Source: CAYJBH01 sp964370765 (lineage in GTDB: Bacteria > Bacillota > Clostridia > Oscillospirales > Ruminococcaceae). Taken from it: a DNA stretch of 64,000 bases. The notes under the pieces are model-generated. The model did no database searches. It had not been told where the DNA came from and saw nothing but the letters and a program-made list of their open reading frames with translations. Numbering within the stretch: the first letter of the stretch is position 1; each line of letters opens with the position of its first letter. Of the stretch, positions 36,371-45,843 are shown piece by piece. The stretch is from contig CAYJKW010000005.1 in NCBI GenBank assembly GCA_964370765.1, forward strand, positions 1-64,000, read 5' to 3'. A program made the position numbers and the translations under genes.

Positions 36371-37751
36371 GTGGTGATAAAAATTTCACTTCTTTTGATC
36401 GCTGTTGTTTTGTTGTTTAGTAGCTGTAACGAGGTGACTCCTCAGCTACTTTCTCAAAATATACAGCGACAAACGGTACGAATGCCATATGATCCGGTAC
36501 ATGGAGCTAATCCGTATCTGACAGATGCACAGGTTACACACCAACTGTCAGGGTTGTTATATACAAAACTTTTTGAGTTAACCGATCAGTTTACGGCAAC
36601 ACCTGAGCTTGCATTAACGGCGGTGCCTTTACAGGAAAACAGGCTATATTCTATCCACATTAAAGATGGGTATACATTTGAGGATTCCACGGCGATAACG
36701 GTACAGGATGTAGCAGAATCCATTAATGCTGCCCGTGGTAGTAGCTACTATTCCCAAAGATTAAGCAATGTTAGGTCGGTAACGGTGGAGGATAATGTAG
36801 TTAATATTACATTAAACAACCCAGACGCATACTTTTTATCCTTGCTTACGATGCCAATACTTAAGGCAGGGGAGGTAGCAGATAGCGAACCGATGTCGTC
36901 GGGTGACTACAAAATGACCGACACAAGCTTAGTTTTGCGGGATGAAAATGATGATAGAGCCGTTCGAACCATTGAGCTTGTAAGATTGTCGGAGCAGCAG
37001 GCTTTAGCCGATGGGCTTAACATGGGGCAAATATCACTGTTTGATACTACACATCTTACCGAGTTTGTGCCTAACACATCATTACAAAAAGCAACCTATC
37101 CTACAACCGAAATGTTATTTATAGGGTTTTCGCCGCAGGGTATTCTAAAAGCAGAACGAACCTCTATAGCTGCAGTTGTTCCAAGAGATGAAATCGTTGA
37201 GAACGTATATTCANNNNNNNNNNGCTATTGCCGGCAACAATATAATAAGCCCCACTTATGAATTAACATCCCCACTAGGCCCTCAGGATGTAGGATATTT
37301 GGCTTCGGAATACACCCTTTTATATAATGCGCATATTGCAGAAAGGCTTGCTACGGTGGCGGTGCTTGAATCTGCATTCGCATCATATGGTATTAAGTTA
37401 ATAGCTATAGCGGCACAGGGCGAGTTGCATTTTAATGAGCTGTTATTAAGGGGTGAATACGACCTGTATCTTGCAGATATACTATTACAACAAAACATGG
37501 ATTTTTCTTACTTTTTCGATGAACAGTCAGCTGGATACATAGCCTATTCATCACAGCAACTTATAGCTGCGTATAGTGATATGAAATCAACCGGCAATCA
37601 CGAGGCGTTCAGCAATGCTTTTATTGAGGATCAACCAATTGTACCGATACTTTTTAAGGAGGGTACAGTATATTATCAAGATTGGTTAAACGGGCTGTCC
37701 CCGAATAATTCTAACCCCTATTACCGTTTTTTTGAGGTGGACTATGATTAA
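36371..37751 (+). CDS. Extracellular solute-binding lipoprotein, family 5 (gene interrupted by assembly gap)
   Basis: A peptide/nickel-type ABC solute-binding protein. The signal peptide ends in LLFSSC, a lipobox, and the mature part has the family 5 layout (PHGANPYLTDAQ-like start, later YTFEDSTAITVQDVAESINAA, AAVVPRDEIVENVYS). Ten Ns at 37214-37223 break the gene; both sides are in coding register with each other only if the missing length is a multiple of three. About 281 residues precede and 175 follow the gap. No permease or ATPase genes adjoin it. The start is uncertain: GTG at 36371 or 36374 puts a short basic start before the signal peptide; GTG at 36326 would be leaderless. Confidence 0.78.
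37214..37223. other. Assembly gap (ten Ns)
   Basis: Ten unknown bases inside the solute-binding protein gene. The upstream codon ends exactly at 37213 and the downstream frame begins exactly at 37224, so ten is out of frame and must be a placeholder. Confidence 0.97.
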
Positions 37752-38097
37752 GATAAGCAATTCAAAAGGCAGCATTCAGATTAGCGGAGGCTACCTAACA
37801 GCACTTGCTGCAATGGCTGCACAGAGCTGTTTTGGTGTTGTTGAGATGGCTGATGCCGACACCGGCGACACCCTTAAAGGGATAGTCTTTGGTAAAAAGC
37901 ACACCGATAAAGGGGTGCGAGTAGTTGAGTCGGATGGAAAACTTTTTATTGAACTACACATCATTGTAATGTACGGACTAAATATTTCTGCCATAGTAAA
38001 GAGTATAATTAATAAGGTTCGGTACACGGTGGAACAGGCAACCGAACTTAGGGTAGAACAGGTAAATGTTGTAGTAGAGAATGTTAAAGACGAATAG
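37744..38097 (+). CDS. Asp23/Gls24-family protein
   Basis: A 117-residue protein of the Asp23 family: IQISGGYLTALAAMAAQSCFGVVEMA near the start and a C-terminal VKSIINKVRYTVEQATELRVEQVNVVVENV. In Gram-positive bacteria this family acts in envelope stress, and the gene is regularly placed before a fakA-like gene and recG, as here. An open frame starts earlier with TTG at 37732, but the ATG at 37744 has GAGG six bases upstream and gives the conserved N-terminus. It overlaps the preceding stop by 8 bp. Confidence 0.88.
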   Translation: MIKISNSKGSIQISGGYLTALAAMAAQSCFGVVEMADADTGDTLKGIVFGKKHTDKGVRVVESDGKLFIELHIIVMYGLNISAIVKSIINKVRYTVEQATELRVEQVNVVVENVKDE

Positions 38098-38125
38098 TGT
38101 CTATAAAGAAAGGATATTCACAATA

Positions 38126-39805
38126 ATGACAGAGATTAATGGGCAGGTATTACTTCGGGCGATGGTATCCGGTGCTAACTGCATACAGAATCAAAGAAGT
38201 GAGGTAGATGAACTTAATGTTTTTCCGGTGCCGGACGGCGACACGGGAACAAACATGAGTATGACCGTCTCGGCTGCATCGAGAGAGTTGGAAACTCTTT
38301 CGGAGGGGTGTACCGTTGAGGAGGTCTCTAAGGTTGCTGCCTCGGCTATGCTAAGGGGGGCACGTGGCAACTCCGGTGTTATATTGTCGCTACTTTTTAG
38401 GGGCTTTTCAAAGGCGCTTTCCGGAAAGACCGTAATGACAATAGAGGATTTAAAGCTTGCTCTATCATCCGGCGTTGCTGCTGCGTATAAGGCGGTAATG
38501 AAACCTACCGAGGGGACTATGCTAACTGTAGCAAGGGTTACAAGCGAAAGGCTTGAGGTTAGCGAGACAACAGACTTAGCTGAACTATTTTGTGAGTTGT
38601 GCAGCTATGCAAACGAGGCGCTTGAAGAAACACCAGAGCAACTACCGGTGCTAAAAAAGGCTGGTGTTGTAGATGCTGGTGGTAAAGGTCTTACCCTTAT
38701 TTTTGAAGGCATGAGGCAGGTTGTAACCGGAGAAGGCTTTTGCATGCCGGAGGCAAAGGAACAAAAAAAAGCTTCAACTGTTGTAGGTAAAGGTGTTTTT
38801 GCTGATGAACTGTTTGAAGAGAGCGATTTTGGATACTGTACTGAATTTATTATCAACAAAGAGATGGATGCATCAGCCGAAAAACTTCGTGCTTTCCTTG
38901 GCACAATCGGTGATAGTATTGTTGTTGTTGAGGATGATGATATTATTAAGGTGCATGTTCATACCGATGATCCAGGTAAGGCATTGAGTCGTGCCATAGA
39001 GAGTGGTACCCTTACACGCATTAAAATTGAGAATATGAGCGAACAGTATGAGAGTCGCCAACAGCAGGGTAAAGGTTTAGCAAAGCAGGTGAAATCCGAG
39101 ATGGATGAAAATGCTAAGTTTAAATATATAGCCGTTGATCCGGAGTGTGAGTACGGTTTTGTTGCAGTTGCAGCGGGTGAAGGACTTAAGAATCTTTTTG
39201 CCGAGTTTGGTGTTGATGCGGTAGTAACAGGCGGGCAGACAATGAATCCATCCACCGATGATATTCTAGGCGCTGCACATTCCGTGCCGGCTAAAAATGT
39301 ATTTATTTTACCTAATAATAAAAACATTATTCTTGCTGCTGAACAGGCGAAAAAACTTGCAGACCGTAATCTTGTAGTGTTGCCGACACGCTCTATACCG
39401 CAAGGAATAGCAACACTGTTGTCCTTTGATCCCGAAGCCGGTGTAGAACAGAATGCTACCGACATGACAATTGCTGCAGAGGCGGTTTCAACCGGGCAGA
39501 TTACATTTGCTGCAAGGGATAGCGACTTCGACGGGCATAAAATAAAAAAAGGTGAAATACTAGCCCTTGAAAATGGGAGATTGAGCCATGTTGGAAACGA
39601 GGTTCCGGCGACTCTTTACAAACTCGTAAAGGGTATGATCAATAAGCATAGTAATTTCTTTACCCTTATTGCAGGGTCTGACGTATCTGAAGATGAGGCA
39701 AACGAGGTCTTTAAAACAATAACAGAAAAACTGCCGAAATCAGTTGAGTCCAGCCTTATAATGGGTGGGCAACCGGTATATTATTATATCGTTTCGGTAG
39801 AGTAA
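38126..39805 (+). CDS. DAK2/DegV-like fatty-acid kinase-type protein (FakA/YloV family)
   Basis: A 559-residue protein with an N-terminal DhaL-type ATP-binding domain, containing DGDTGTNM (37-44; Asp37, Asp39 and Asn43 bind Mg-ATP), a middle segment and a C-terminal DegV-like domain. FakA works with a separate fatty-acid-binding FakB to phosphorylate exogenous fatty acids; no FakB gene is in the window, so this role is inferred from the family. The ORF extends back to 38081, inside the Asp23 gene, but the ATG at 38126 with AGGA upstream gives the normal start. The stop overlaps the recG ATG (TAATG). Confidence 0.88.
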   Translation: MTEINGQVLLRAMVSGANCIQNQRSEVDELNVFPVPDGDTGTNMSMTVSAASRELETLSEGCTVEEVSKVAASAMLRGARGNSGVILSLLFRGFSKALSGKTVMTIEDLKLALSSGVAAAYKAVMKPTEGTMLTVARVTSERLEVSETTDLAELFCELCSYANEALEETPEQLPVLKKAGVVDAGGKGLTLIFEGMRQVVTGEGFCMPEAKEQKKASTVVGKGVFADELFEESDFGYCTEFIINKEMDASAEKLRAFLGTIGDSIVVVEDDDIIKVHVHTDDPGKALSRAIESGTLTRIKIENMSEQYESRQQQGKGLAKQVKSEMDENAKFKYIAVDPECEYGFVAVAAGEGLKNLFAEFGVDAVVTGGQTMNPSTDDILGAAHSVPAKNVFILPNNKNIILAAEQAKKLADRNLVVLPTRSIPQGIATLLSFDPEAGVEQNATDMTIAAEAVSTGQITFAARDSDFDGHKIKKGEILALENGRLSHVGNEVPATLYKLVKGMINKHSNFFTLIAGSDVSEDEANEVFKTITEKLPKSVESSLIMGGQPVYYYIVSVE

Positions 39806-41835
39806 TGGATGTAAAATATTTAAAAGGTGTAGGGGAGAAGAGTGCGGCTAAGCTTAAAAAACTAGGGGTAGAGACAATCTACGATCTCCTATGCCACTAT
39901 CCGAGGAGTTATATCGACTTTACCGATGTAACCAAGGTTTTTGATGCAACTAGTGATAAGAACCTTGTACTTCGACTATCAATACAACGAAAACACCCGC
40001 CACGCAGAATTGCCGGCGGGCGTATCCTTTATAAGATAGATGCGGTCGATGATAGCGCAGATATAGAGATAATATATTTTAATAATCGCTATAGCTACGA
40101 GACATTGAAAGAGGGGGAGGAGTACCTTTTTCATGGCAGAGTGACACAGAGCGGGTTTTTAAAAAAATCAATGATATCACCTGGGTACCTATCGCCATAT
40201 GATGCTGTTGCAATGTCGCCAATATATCCAATGACAGCTGGCATTAGCTCAAAGTACCTATCTAAACTGGTCGCAACTGCAATAAAGGACTATTCAAAAC
40301 AGCTTATCTTGGAGCTATTGTCACCTGATATAACCGAAAAACAACAGCTTATGGGTAGGCATGATGCAGTAAAAGCGATACATTTTCCGAGGAGTTTAGC
40401 CGATGCTGAGTCTGCAAAGCAACGACTGGTGTTTGATGAACTTTTGTGCCTGCAACTTGGGCTCGCTAAGCTAAAGGAGGCCGATAAAAGGGTAAGTTGT
40501 GCTGCGATGAGCCACACCGATCTACAGCCTTTTTATGATCTGCTGCCGTTTGAGCCTACCAATGCACAACTAAGGGCGATAAAAGAGATAACCAAAGATC
40601 TGCAAAAAACCACACCTCAAAATAGACTTTTGCAGGGGGATGTTGGTAGCGGTAAAACTGTAGTTGCTGCCGCTGCTGCATACTTTGCAGCGAATAATGG
40701 ATATAAGACTGCATTGATGGCACCCACTGAACTGTTGTGTACTCAGCACCATAAAACGCTCTCAAGATTACTTGACGGAACCGGAATAGATGTACTAGTG
40801 TTAAGTGGTAGTGTAAAGGGGAAGGAACGAAAGCAGCTTCTGGCACGTCTAAAAGATGAAAAGCCTTGTGTGCTTGTGGCTACGTCTGCCGTTCTATCCG
40901 AACCGGTAGAGTTTTTGCGACTTGGGCTTTGTGTAGTAGACGAACAGCATCGCTTTGGTGTTAAACAGCGATCGAAGCTTTTTGCAAAGGCTGATAATCC
41001 GCATGTGTTGGTAATGAGTGCAACTCCAATACCACGCACCCTTGCGCTACTTATTTATGGGGAACTTGACATATCGATTCTTGACGAACTACCAAAAGGT
41101 AGAATTCCGATTAAAACACGCCATACAGGCAGTGATAAAAGAGGTCGAATGTTTGGTTTTTTGAACGACGAGATAGAGAAGGGACGGCAGGTGTATATAG
41201 TTTGTCCTGTAATTGACGAGAGCGATACAGGCTTACAGGATGTTGAGGGATACTATAATGATGTAGCAAAACAGCTTTTGCCAGCTAGGCGTATTGGTTT
41301 GCTACACGGTAGACAGTCTGCAGCAGAAAAAGCGCAGATAATGGCTGGATTCTCACAGGGGGATATAGATATTCTTTGTACAACCACTGTCGTGGAGGTC
41401 GGTGTTGACGTCCCCAATGCAACCGTGATGGTTATAGAAAATGCAGAGCAGTTTGGCCTTGCAACACTACATCAGCTTAGAGGTAGGGTAGGGCGTGGTA
41501 GTGAAGAAAGCTGGTGCTTTTTAATCAGTGATAGTAAAAGCGAACAGACGCTTGAGCGCCTTAATCGTGTAGTTAACACCGAGGATGGGTATGAACTTGC
41601 AAAGTTTGACCTTGAAACGAGAGGTCCCGGTAATTTTTTTGGTAGTGAACAACATGGTCTGCCACCGCTTTCGGTTGCAAGTCTTGCGCAGGATGTTACG
41701 ATGCTTGAAAAAAGCACACAGGTAGCGCAGGTGATCCTAGAACAGGATCCGGAGCTAAAATCCGACAAAAATAAAATTCTTGCAGCCGAAGTGATGAAAA
41801 TGTTCACAAAATTTGGTGGCTCTGCAAAGAACTAA
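39805..41835 (+). CDS. recG: ATP-dependent DNA helicase RecG
   Basis: A 676-residue branch-migration helicase that remodels stalled forks and recombination junctions. The N-terminal wedge domain is followed by Walker A GDVGSGKT (Lys284), the VVDEQHRFGVKQR box, SATPIPRTLAL, and the C-terminal TTVVEVGVDVPNA and HQLRGRVGRG motifs with the TRG region (ETRGPGNFFGSEQHG). The length is close to the norm. It closes the asp23-fakA-recG block, and a new promoter for the DUF3048 genes starts 39 bp downstream. Confidence 0.95.
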   Translation: MDVKYLKGVGEKSAAKLKKLGVETIYDLLCHYPRSYIDFTDVTKVFDATSDKNLVLRLSIQRKHPPRRIAGGRILYKIDAVDDSADIEIIYFNNRYSYETLKEGEEYLFHGRVTQSGFLKKSMISPGYLSPYDAVAMSPIYPMTAGISSKYLSKLVATAIKDYSKQLILELLSPDITEKQQLMGRHDAVKAIHFPRSLADAESAKQRLVFDELLCLQLGLAKLKEADKRVSCAAMSHTDLQPFYDLLPFEPTNAQLRAIKEITKDLQKTTPQNRLLQGDVGSGKTVVAAAAAYFAANNGYKTALMAPTELLCTQHHKTLSRLLDGTGIDVLVLSGSVKGKERKQLLARLKDEKPCVLVATSAVLSEPVEFLRLGLCVVDEQHRFGVKQRSKLFAKADNPHVLVMSATPIPRTLALLIYGELDISILDELPKGRIPIKTRHTGSDKRGRMFGFLNDEIEKGRQVYIVCPVIDESDTGLQDVEGYYNDVAKQLLPARRIGLLHGRQSAAEKAQIMAGFSQGDIDILCTTTVVEVGVDVPNATVMVIENAEQFGLATLHQLRGRVGRGSEESWCFLISDSKSEQTLERLNRVVNTEDGYELAKFDLETRGPGNFFGSEQHGLPPLSVASLAQDVTMLEKSTQVAQVILEQDPELKSDKNKILAAEVMKMFTKFGGSAKN

Positions 41836-41873
41836 TTGTAGCTTTAACTACCAATGTGTATATATTACTTATA

Positions 41874-41902
41874 TTGACAAAAAATACTATATGTGGTAAA
41901 AT
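41874..41902 (+). promoter_or_regulatory. Strong promoter for the DUF3048 gene cluster
   Basis: TTGACA (41874-41879), 17-bp spacer, TAAAAT (41897-41902) preceded by TG-G (extended -10). This is one of the best promoters in the window, so the lipoproteins are probably well expressed. Confidence 0.8.
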
Positions 41903-41935
41903 TAAAGGAGTGATACCTATAAAAGTGATAGTAAT

Positions 41936-43108
41936 TTGAGTAGAAATTCATACAAAGTTTTTGTGTCTTTGTTGTCCATTTTGATATTGTTTTCCGCCTG
42001 TTCACAGCAGCCGGAAAGCGACGGCATGTCCTCAAGTGCGATAAACTCGACATCGATCGACAACTCACTGGAAGAACCGACGGATGTAGCACAACCACAA
42101 AGCGAAACAACTCAACCGGAGCAACCCACCGAGGTATCGCAGGATTTAATAAATCCCTTTACCGGTGAGCTTAAGGATGATGCGTTTAGGGACGATATGC
42201 GACCTATATCAATAATGGTTAACAATGTTCAACAATCACTACCTCAAAAAGGATTAAGTGAGGCTGATATTATCTACGAGATAGTCACTGAGGGTGGAAT
42301 CACAAGGTTGATGGCAATATTCTCACAAGGATTTGACCTTCCTACAATCGGCCCGGTTCGCAGTGCACGGGATCAACATATACAGCTTATGTTATCCTAT
42401 CAACCGTTATATCTGCATATTGGTTCTAGCGCACCGGCAGATAATATGCTAGATATCTATCACTATGCCAATAGAGATATTGATGGAATGATATTTTCTG
42501 AAGCTATCTGGTTTGATGAGGAGAGAGCAGAACTGCTATCACAGGAAAGAACAGATGTAGATGAGCACTGTTGGTTTACCGATGGTGAAACATTAGAAAG
42601 GGCGGTGGACGAATACAACTTAGATGCTAACGTTTTAGAACAGCCTAGTCCTGTTTTTGATTTTTTGCCTCCGGATGAGGAACGAACCCCAAAACTTACG
42701 GCAGAAAATTTTAATGTGAAATTTAGTGATTATTCAACTTCAAGTTTTGAATATAATGCTGATATAGGTAAATATGAAAAATCAATCTACGGTGAACCAC
42801 AGATTGATGCCAATACCGGCGAGCAACTTTCGTTTAAAAACGTATTAATACTTTTCACTACCGTTTCTACCTATCCCGACGGTATACTGGCAGATGTGCA
42901 GTATAACTTTGGCGGTGTAGGGTATTACTTTACAAATGGTGGATACGAACATGTTCGTTGGCTAAAGGGTGCACCGGAGCAGCCACTTCGTATTGTGAGC
43001 AGTGATGGTGTGGAACGTTCGGTAGAGATAAATCCAGGAAACACCTATGTAGCGATGGTGGACTTATCCCATTTTGCAACATTTGCAGAATTTGAGATAT
43101 CAAAATAA
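41936..43108 (+). CDS. DUF3048 lipoprotein, first of three (YerB-like)
   Basis: A 390-residue lipoprotein; the signal peptide ends in LFSAC (Cys22), then a Ser/Thr/Gln/Pro-rich linker to about residue 70. The DUF3048 N-terminal domain has PISIMVNNVQQSLPQKGLSE, EGGITRLMAIF and the core IGPVRSARDQH; a C-terminal DUF3048 domain ends with FATFAEFEI. The family, which includes Bacillus YerB, has no settled function. The start is TTG with no ideal ribosome site (AGGAG is 25 bases upstream), so the exact start is a guess, but the basic n-region and signal peptide follow at once. Confidence 0.8.
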   Translation: MSRNSYKVFVSLLSILILFSACSQQPESDGMSSSAINSTSIDNSLEEPTDVAQPQSETTQPEQPTEVSQDLINPFTGELKDDAFRDDMRPISIMVNNVQQSLPQKGLSEADIIYEIVTEGGITRLMAIFSQGFDLPTIGPVRSARDQHIQLMLSYQPLYLHIGSSAPADNMLDIYHYANRDIDGMIFSEAIWFDEERAELLSQERTDVDEHCWFTDGETLERAVDEYNLDANVLEQPSPVFDFLPPDEERTPKLTAENFNVKFSDYSTSSFEYNADIGKYEKSIYGEPQIDANTGEQLSFKNVLILFTTVSTYPDGILADVQYNFGGVGYYFTNGGYEHVRWLKGAPEQPLRIVSSDGVERSVEINPGNTYVAMVDLSHFATFAEFEISK

Positions 43109-43126
43109 TTTAAGAGGAGAAATTTA

Positions 43127-44311
43127 ATGAAAAGAGTATTGTTACTTATACTTTGTGTAGTGGTAATGGCTACAACCTTTGCCGCATGTAGCGATGAGGC
43201 ACCGACCTCAACAGCACAGCCGACCTCAACAGCACAGCCTGAAAGTGAACCAGAGCCAGAACCGGAACCGGAACCAGAGCCGGAACCATACTATCCAAGC
43301 CCTTTAACAGGTGAAGAAAAAGATGCTGACTACCCTATCGATCAGCGCGTGTTGGCAGTTATGGTTAATAACCGTGTAGATGGACTACCTCACTCCGGCG
43401 TTAGCGAGGCCTCGGTATGTTATGAAATGGTTACAGAGGGTGGAATTACCCGCTATATGCTAGTATATGATGACTATACCCAAATTCCTGAAATTGGACC
43501 GATACGTAGTGCACGTCACGGACATATTCAGTTTATGGCACCGCTAAATGCTATCTATCTACATGATGGTGGAAGTACACCTGCACTTGAGATGCTAAAT
43601 GTTCTTGACTGGTCTAACGGTGACGTTAACCCAGGTGGTGCTGTCTATCGTCGTAGCCGTCCCGGTTACTCAACCGATGAGACAGAGTACTCCAACGCAG
43701 AGCTGTTAGTGGCCGAGCTTGAGAAGGATAAGTACGAAACAGCCGGTGCACCCCCTGCACCTATTACACTTCACGGTTTTGTAAACTATAACGAAGATCC
43801 AGTACTTCCTACAGGCGGTAGCGCACTACAGGTTAGCTGGAAGTTCTCCGGATCATACGATGGTTACTTTGAGTACAACGCTACAACAAACCAGTATGAA
43901 AAGAGCCAGTTTGGTATTAAGCTAGTAGATGAAAACAACGGCGAGCCTTTTGCATATGAGAATGTTTTAGTACTGTTTACATCTATTGTTCCACATGGTG
44001 ATGGTACAAGCGGTATTGTAGAGATTGACCTTGGTAGCGGCGGTGTAGGATACTACCTATATGGTGGCCAGTACCAGGAAATTAGATGGCGTAAAGGTGG
44101 CCCAACAGATCCACTACAGATATACACAGCGGATGGCAGCGAGACACCGGTTCTATTAAACGTAGGACAATCATATATTGCTGTAGTAGATCTTGGTATG
44201 CATGACTCCACCTTCCAGATTAGCGGCATCGACAGTGATACAGCCCTTGATGCAGATGCTAATGCAGATGCCGATGCGGCAGCGAACGAATCAGACGCGG
44301 ATGAAGAATAA
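43127..44311 (+). CDS. DUF3048 lipoprotein, second of three, with EP-repeat linker
   Basis: A 394-residue paralog of the first. Signal peptide with lipobox FAAC (Cys21), then a linker made of a duplicated TSTAQP hexapeptide and seven Glu-Pro repeats (residues 41-54), which should hold the domain off the membrane. The DUF3048 core is complete, with GPIRSARHGH and YLHDGGSTPA. It ends in a low-complexity Ala/Asp tail (about 370-394). AAGAGGAG gives it the best ribosome site of the three. The repeats suggest recent slippage-type expansion. Confidence 0.83.
   Translation: MKRVLLLILCVVVMATTFAACSDEAPTSTAQPTSTAQPESEPEPEPEPEPEPEPYYPSPLTGEEKDADYPIDQRVLAVMVNNRVDGLPHSGVSEASVCYEMVTEGGITRYMLVYDDYTQIPEIGPIRSARHGHIQFMAPLNAIYLHDGGSTPALEMLNVLDWSNGDVNPGGAVYRRSRPGYSTDETEYSNAELLVAELEKDKYETAGAPPAPITLHGFVNYNEDPVLPTGGSALQVSWKFSGSYDGYFEYNATTNQYEKSQFGIKLVDENNGEPFAYENVLVLFTSIVPHGDGTSGIVEIDLGSGGVGYYLYGGQYQEIRWRKGGPTDPLQIYTADGSETPVLLNVGQSYIAVVDLGMHDSTFQISGIDSDTALDADANADADAAANESDADEE
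43202..43237 (+). repeat. Exact 18-bp tandem duplication in the second DUF3048 gene
   Basis: The 18-bp unit at 43202-43219 is repeated exactly at 43220-43237 and encodes the doubled hexapeptide in the linker. Identity without silent changes points to recent duplication. Confidence 0.9.
43247..43288 (+). repeat. Glu-Pro codon repeat (seven units)
   Basis: Seven consecutive GAR-CCN hexamers encode (EP)7. Several third positions differ, so this repeat is older than the neighbouring 18-bp duplication. Confidence 0.85.
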
Positions 44312-44314
44312 ATT

Positions 44315-45406
44315 ATGAAAAAAACAAGACACAGCATAACACTAAAAGCAGTATTGCTTTCGGCGGTGCTGTGTCTTGCCGTATCCTGTGGTGAGAAATC
44401 AGACAGTAGCTCTATCTCACAACCGGTTATGCCACAGGTTGAGGCTGCTGCCTCACTTGAGACCCCTGATATAGCACAGCATGATATTAACCCATTAACA
44501 GGGCTAGCACCTATCGAAGGCCAGGCAGAGGGGACAAGGCCAATAGCACTGATGATAAATAACAATCCTAAGGCAGTTCCGCAGACAGGGATAGCTGCTG
44601 CAGATGTTATCTATGAGATGGAAACGTTAGCAGGGTATACTAACTACATGGCGCTATACTCTGACCCTAACGCTATAGTTGCAGCCGGACCAATAACTTC
44701 CCTTAGCCGCCAGTTTGCTGAGATTGCAATGGCGCAGAATGCAGTTCTTGTTAATATAGACTCTGATATATATGCGGAAAATTTGCTAAACTATTATGGT
44801 TATCAAAACTTAGATGGAATGTATCTAGGGACTACTGCCTTTAGCTTTGATCTTCCACGATCATACGAAAAGGGAAACGAGTATTCTTGGTACACGAATA
44901 CCGGACTTATTACAACAGGAATTACCACAAACCTAATATCGCCAACCGGTGGCTATAATCCGTTATTTTATTTTGCTGAAGATGGTGCCGATGTTAGTGA
45001 TAATTTTGAGGGTACGGCAGAATCTACAATTAGCTTTGCATTTTCTTCGGTAACAACCGGTGAACTGCACTATAACAGTACAACACAGAGCTATGACAAA
45101 TATATTTCCGGAGCCCTGCAGACAGATAGTATAGAGCAAAAGCCCGTGACTTTTAATAATGTTATTATACTGTTTTGTGATATAACAAAGCAGAGTGATA
45201 ATGTCACTCTTAACTTTGTGTTAACACAGGGTGAGGGGGTTTATATAACCAACGGCAGGTATGAAGAAATTACATGGCAGAAGGGATACCCGGATGACCA
45301 GTTGATCTTGTTTAACAATGCCGGTGAGAGTATATCGGTAGCGACAGGTAAATCCTATGTTGCAATAGTTTCCAACACTCAAAAAGAATCCTTGGTGATA
45401 AGTTGA
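44315..45406 (+). CDS. DUF3048-like lipoprotein, third of three, with altered core motif
   Basis: A 363-residue lipoprotein; the signal peptide ends in LAVSC (Cys28). It keeps the family layout (PIALMINNNPKAVPQTGIAAADVIYE, C-terminal GVYITNGRYEEITWQKGYPDDQL) but the core GPIRSAR of its neighbours is GPITSLSRQ and the following YLHxGxSxPA block is replaced by VLVNIDSDIYAENLL. It may therefore have lost the ancestral activity and kept only a structural or partner role. It starts three bases after the second gene and its stop overlaps the aroQ region. Confidence 0.78.
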   Translation: MKKTRHSITLKAVLLSAVLCLAVSCGEKSDSSSISQPVMPQVEAAASLETPDIAQHDINPLTGLAPIEGQAEGTRPIALMINNNPKAVPQTGIAAADVIYEMETLAGYTNYMALYSDPNAIVAAGPITSLSRQFAEIAMAQNAVLVNIDSDIYAENLLNYYGYQNLDGMYLGTTAFSFDLPRSYEKGNEYSWYTNTGLITTGITTNLISPTGGYNPLFYFAEDGADVSDNFEGTAESTISFAFSSVTTGELHYNSTTQSYDKYISGALQTDSIEQKPVTFNNVIILFCDITKQSDNVTLNFVLTQGEGVYITNGRYEEITWQKGYPDDQLILFNNAGESISVATGKSYVAIVSNTQKESLVIS

Positions 45407-45408
45407 TT

Positions 45409-45843
45409 ATGAAAAACATTTTAGTAGTAAACGGTCCAAACCTAAGAAAACTCGGAACACGTGAGCCGGGGGTATATGGTAGCGAAACATTGGATGATGT
45501 ATGTAATAGAATAAAAAAAGAGGCCGATGCCCTTTCGGCACAGGTCTCTTTTTTTGTAAGCGACAATGAGGGTGAGCTTTGTAGTGCAATAAACGATGCA
45601 CAACAAAAAGGGTATGATTCTATCATAATAAACCCTGCTGCTTATACACATACCTCGGTAGCAATAAGGGATGCAATAAAAACTGCAAACTTGCCAACAA
45701 TAGAGGTGCATATCTCCAACGTTTATATAAGGGAAGAGTTTCGTAAAAAATCTATTACTGCACCGGCCTGCATGGGGCAAATTACCGGGATGGGCACTGA
45801 TGGGTATATACTTGCATTATACAAGCTTTGCAAATTCGCCTAG
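45409..45843 (+). CDS. aroQ: 3-dehydroquinate dehydratase, type II
   Basis: A 144-residue dodecameric-type dehydratase for step three of the shikimate pathway. The start VVNGPNLRKLGTREPGVYG carries the catalytic Tyr23; NPAAYTHTSVAIRDA contains His81 and EVHISN contains catalytic His101. A TTG at 45403 is in frame and also possible; the ATG at 45409 gives the usual N-terminus. It follows the DUF3048 genes as their last operon member, separate from the other aro genes, which converge on it. The last 27 bp overlap the 3' end of aroEK on the other strand. Confidence 0.93.
   Translation: MKNILVVNGPNLRKLGTREPGVYGSETLDDVCNRIKKEADALSAQVSFFVSDNEGELCSAINDAQQKGYDSIIINPAAYTHTSVAIRDAIKTANLPTIEVHISNVYIREEFRKKSITAPACMGQITGMGTDGYILALYKLCKFA

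Noticed and set aside
41910..41939. A nine-codon GTG micro-ORF before the first DUF3048 gene (possible leader peptide)
   Set aside because: The ribosome site is too close to its GTG, and no hairpin follows; likely chance.
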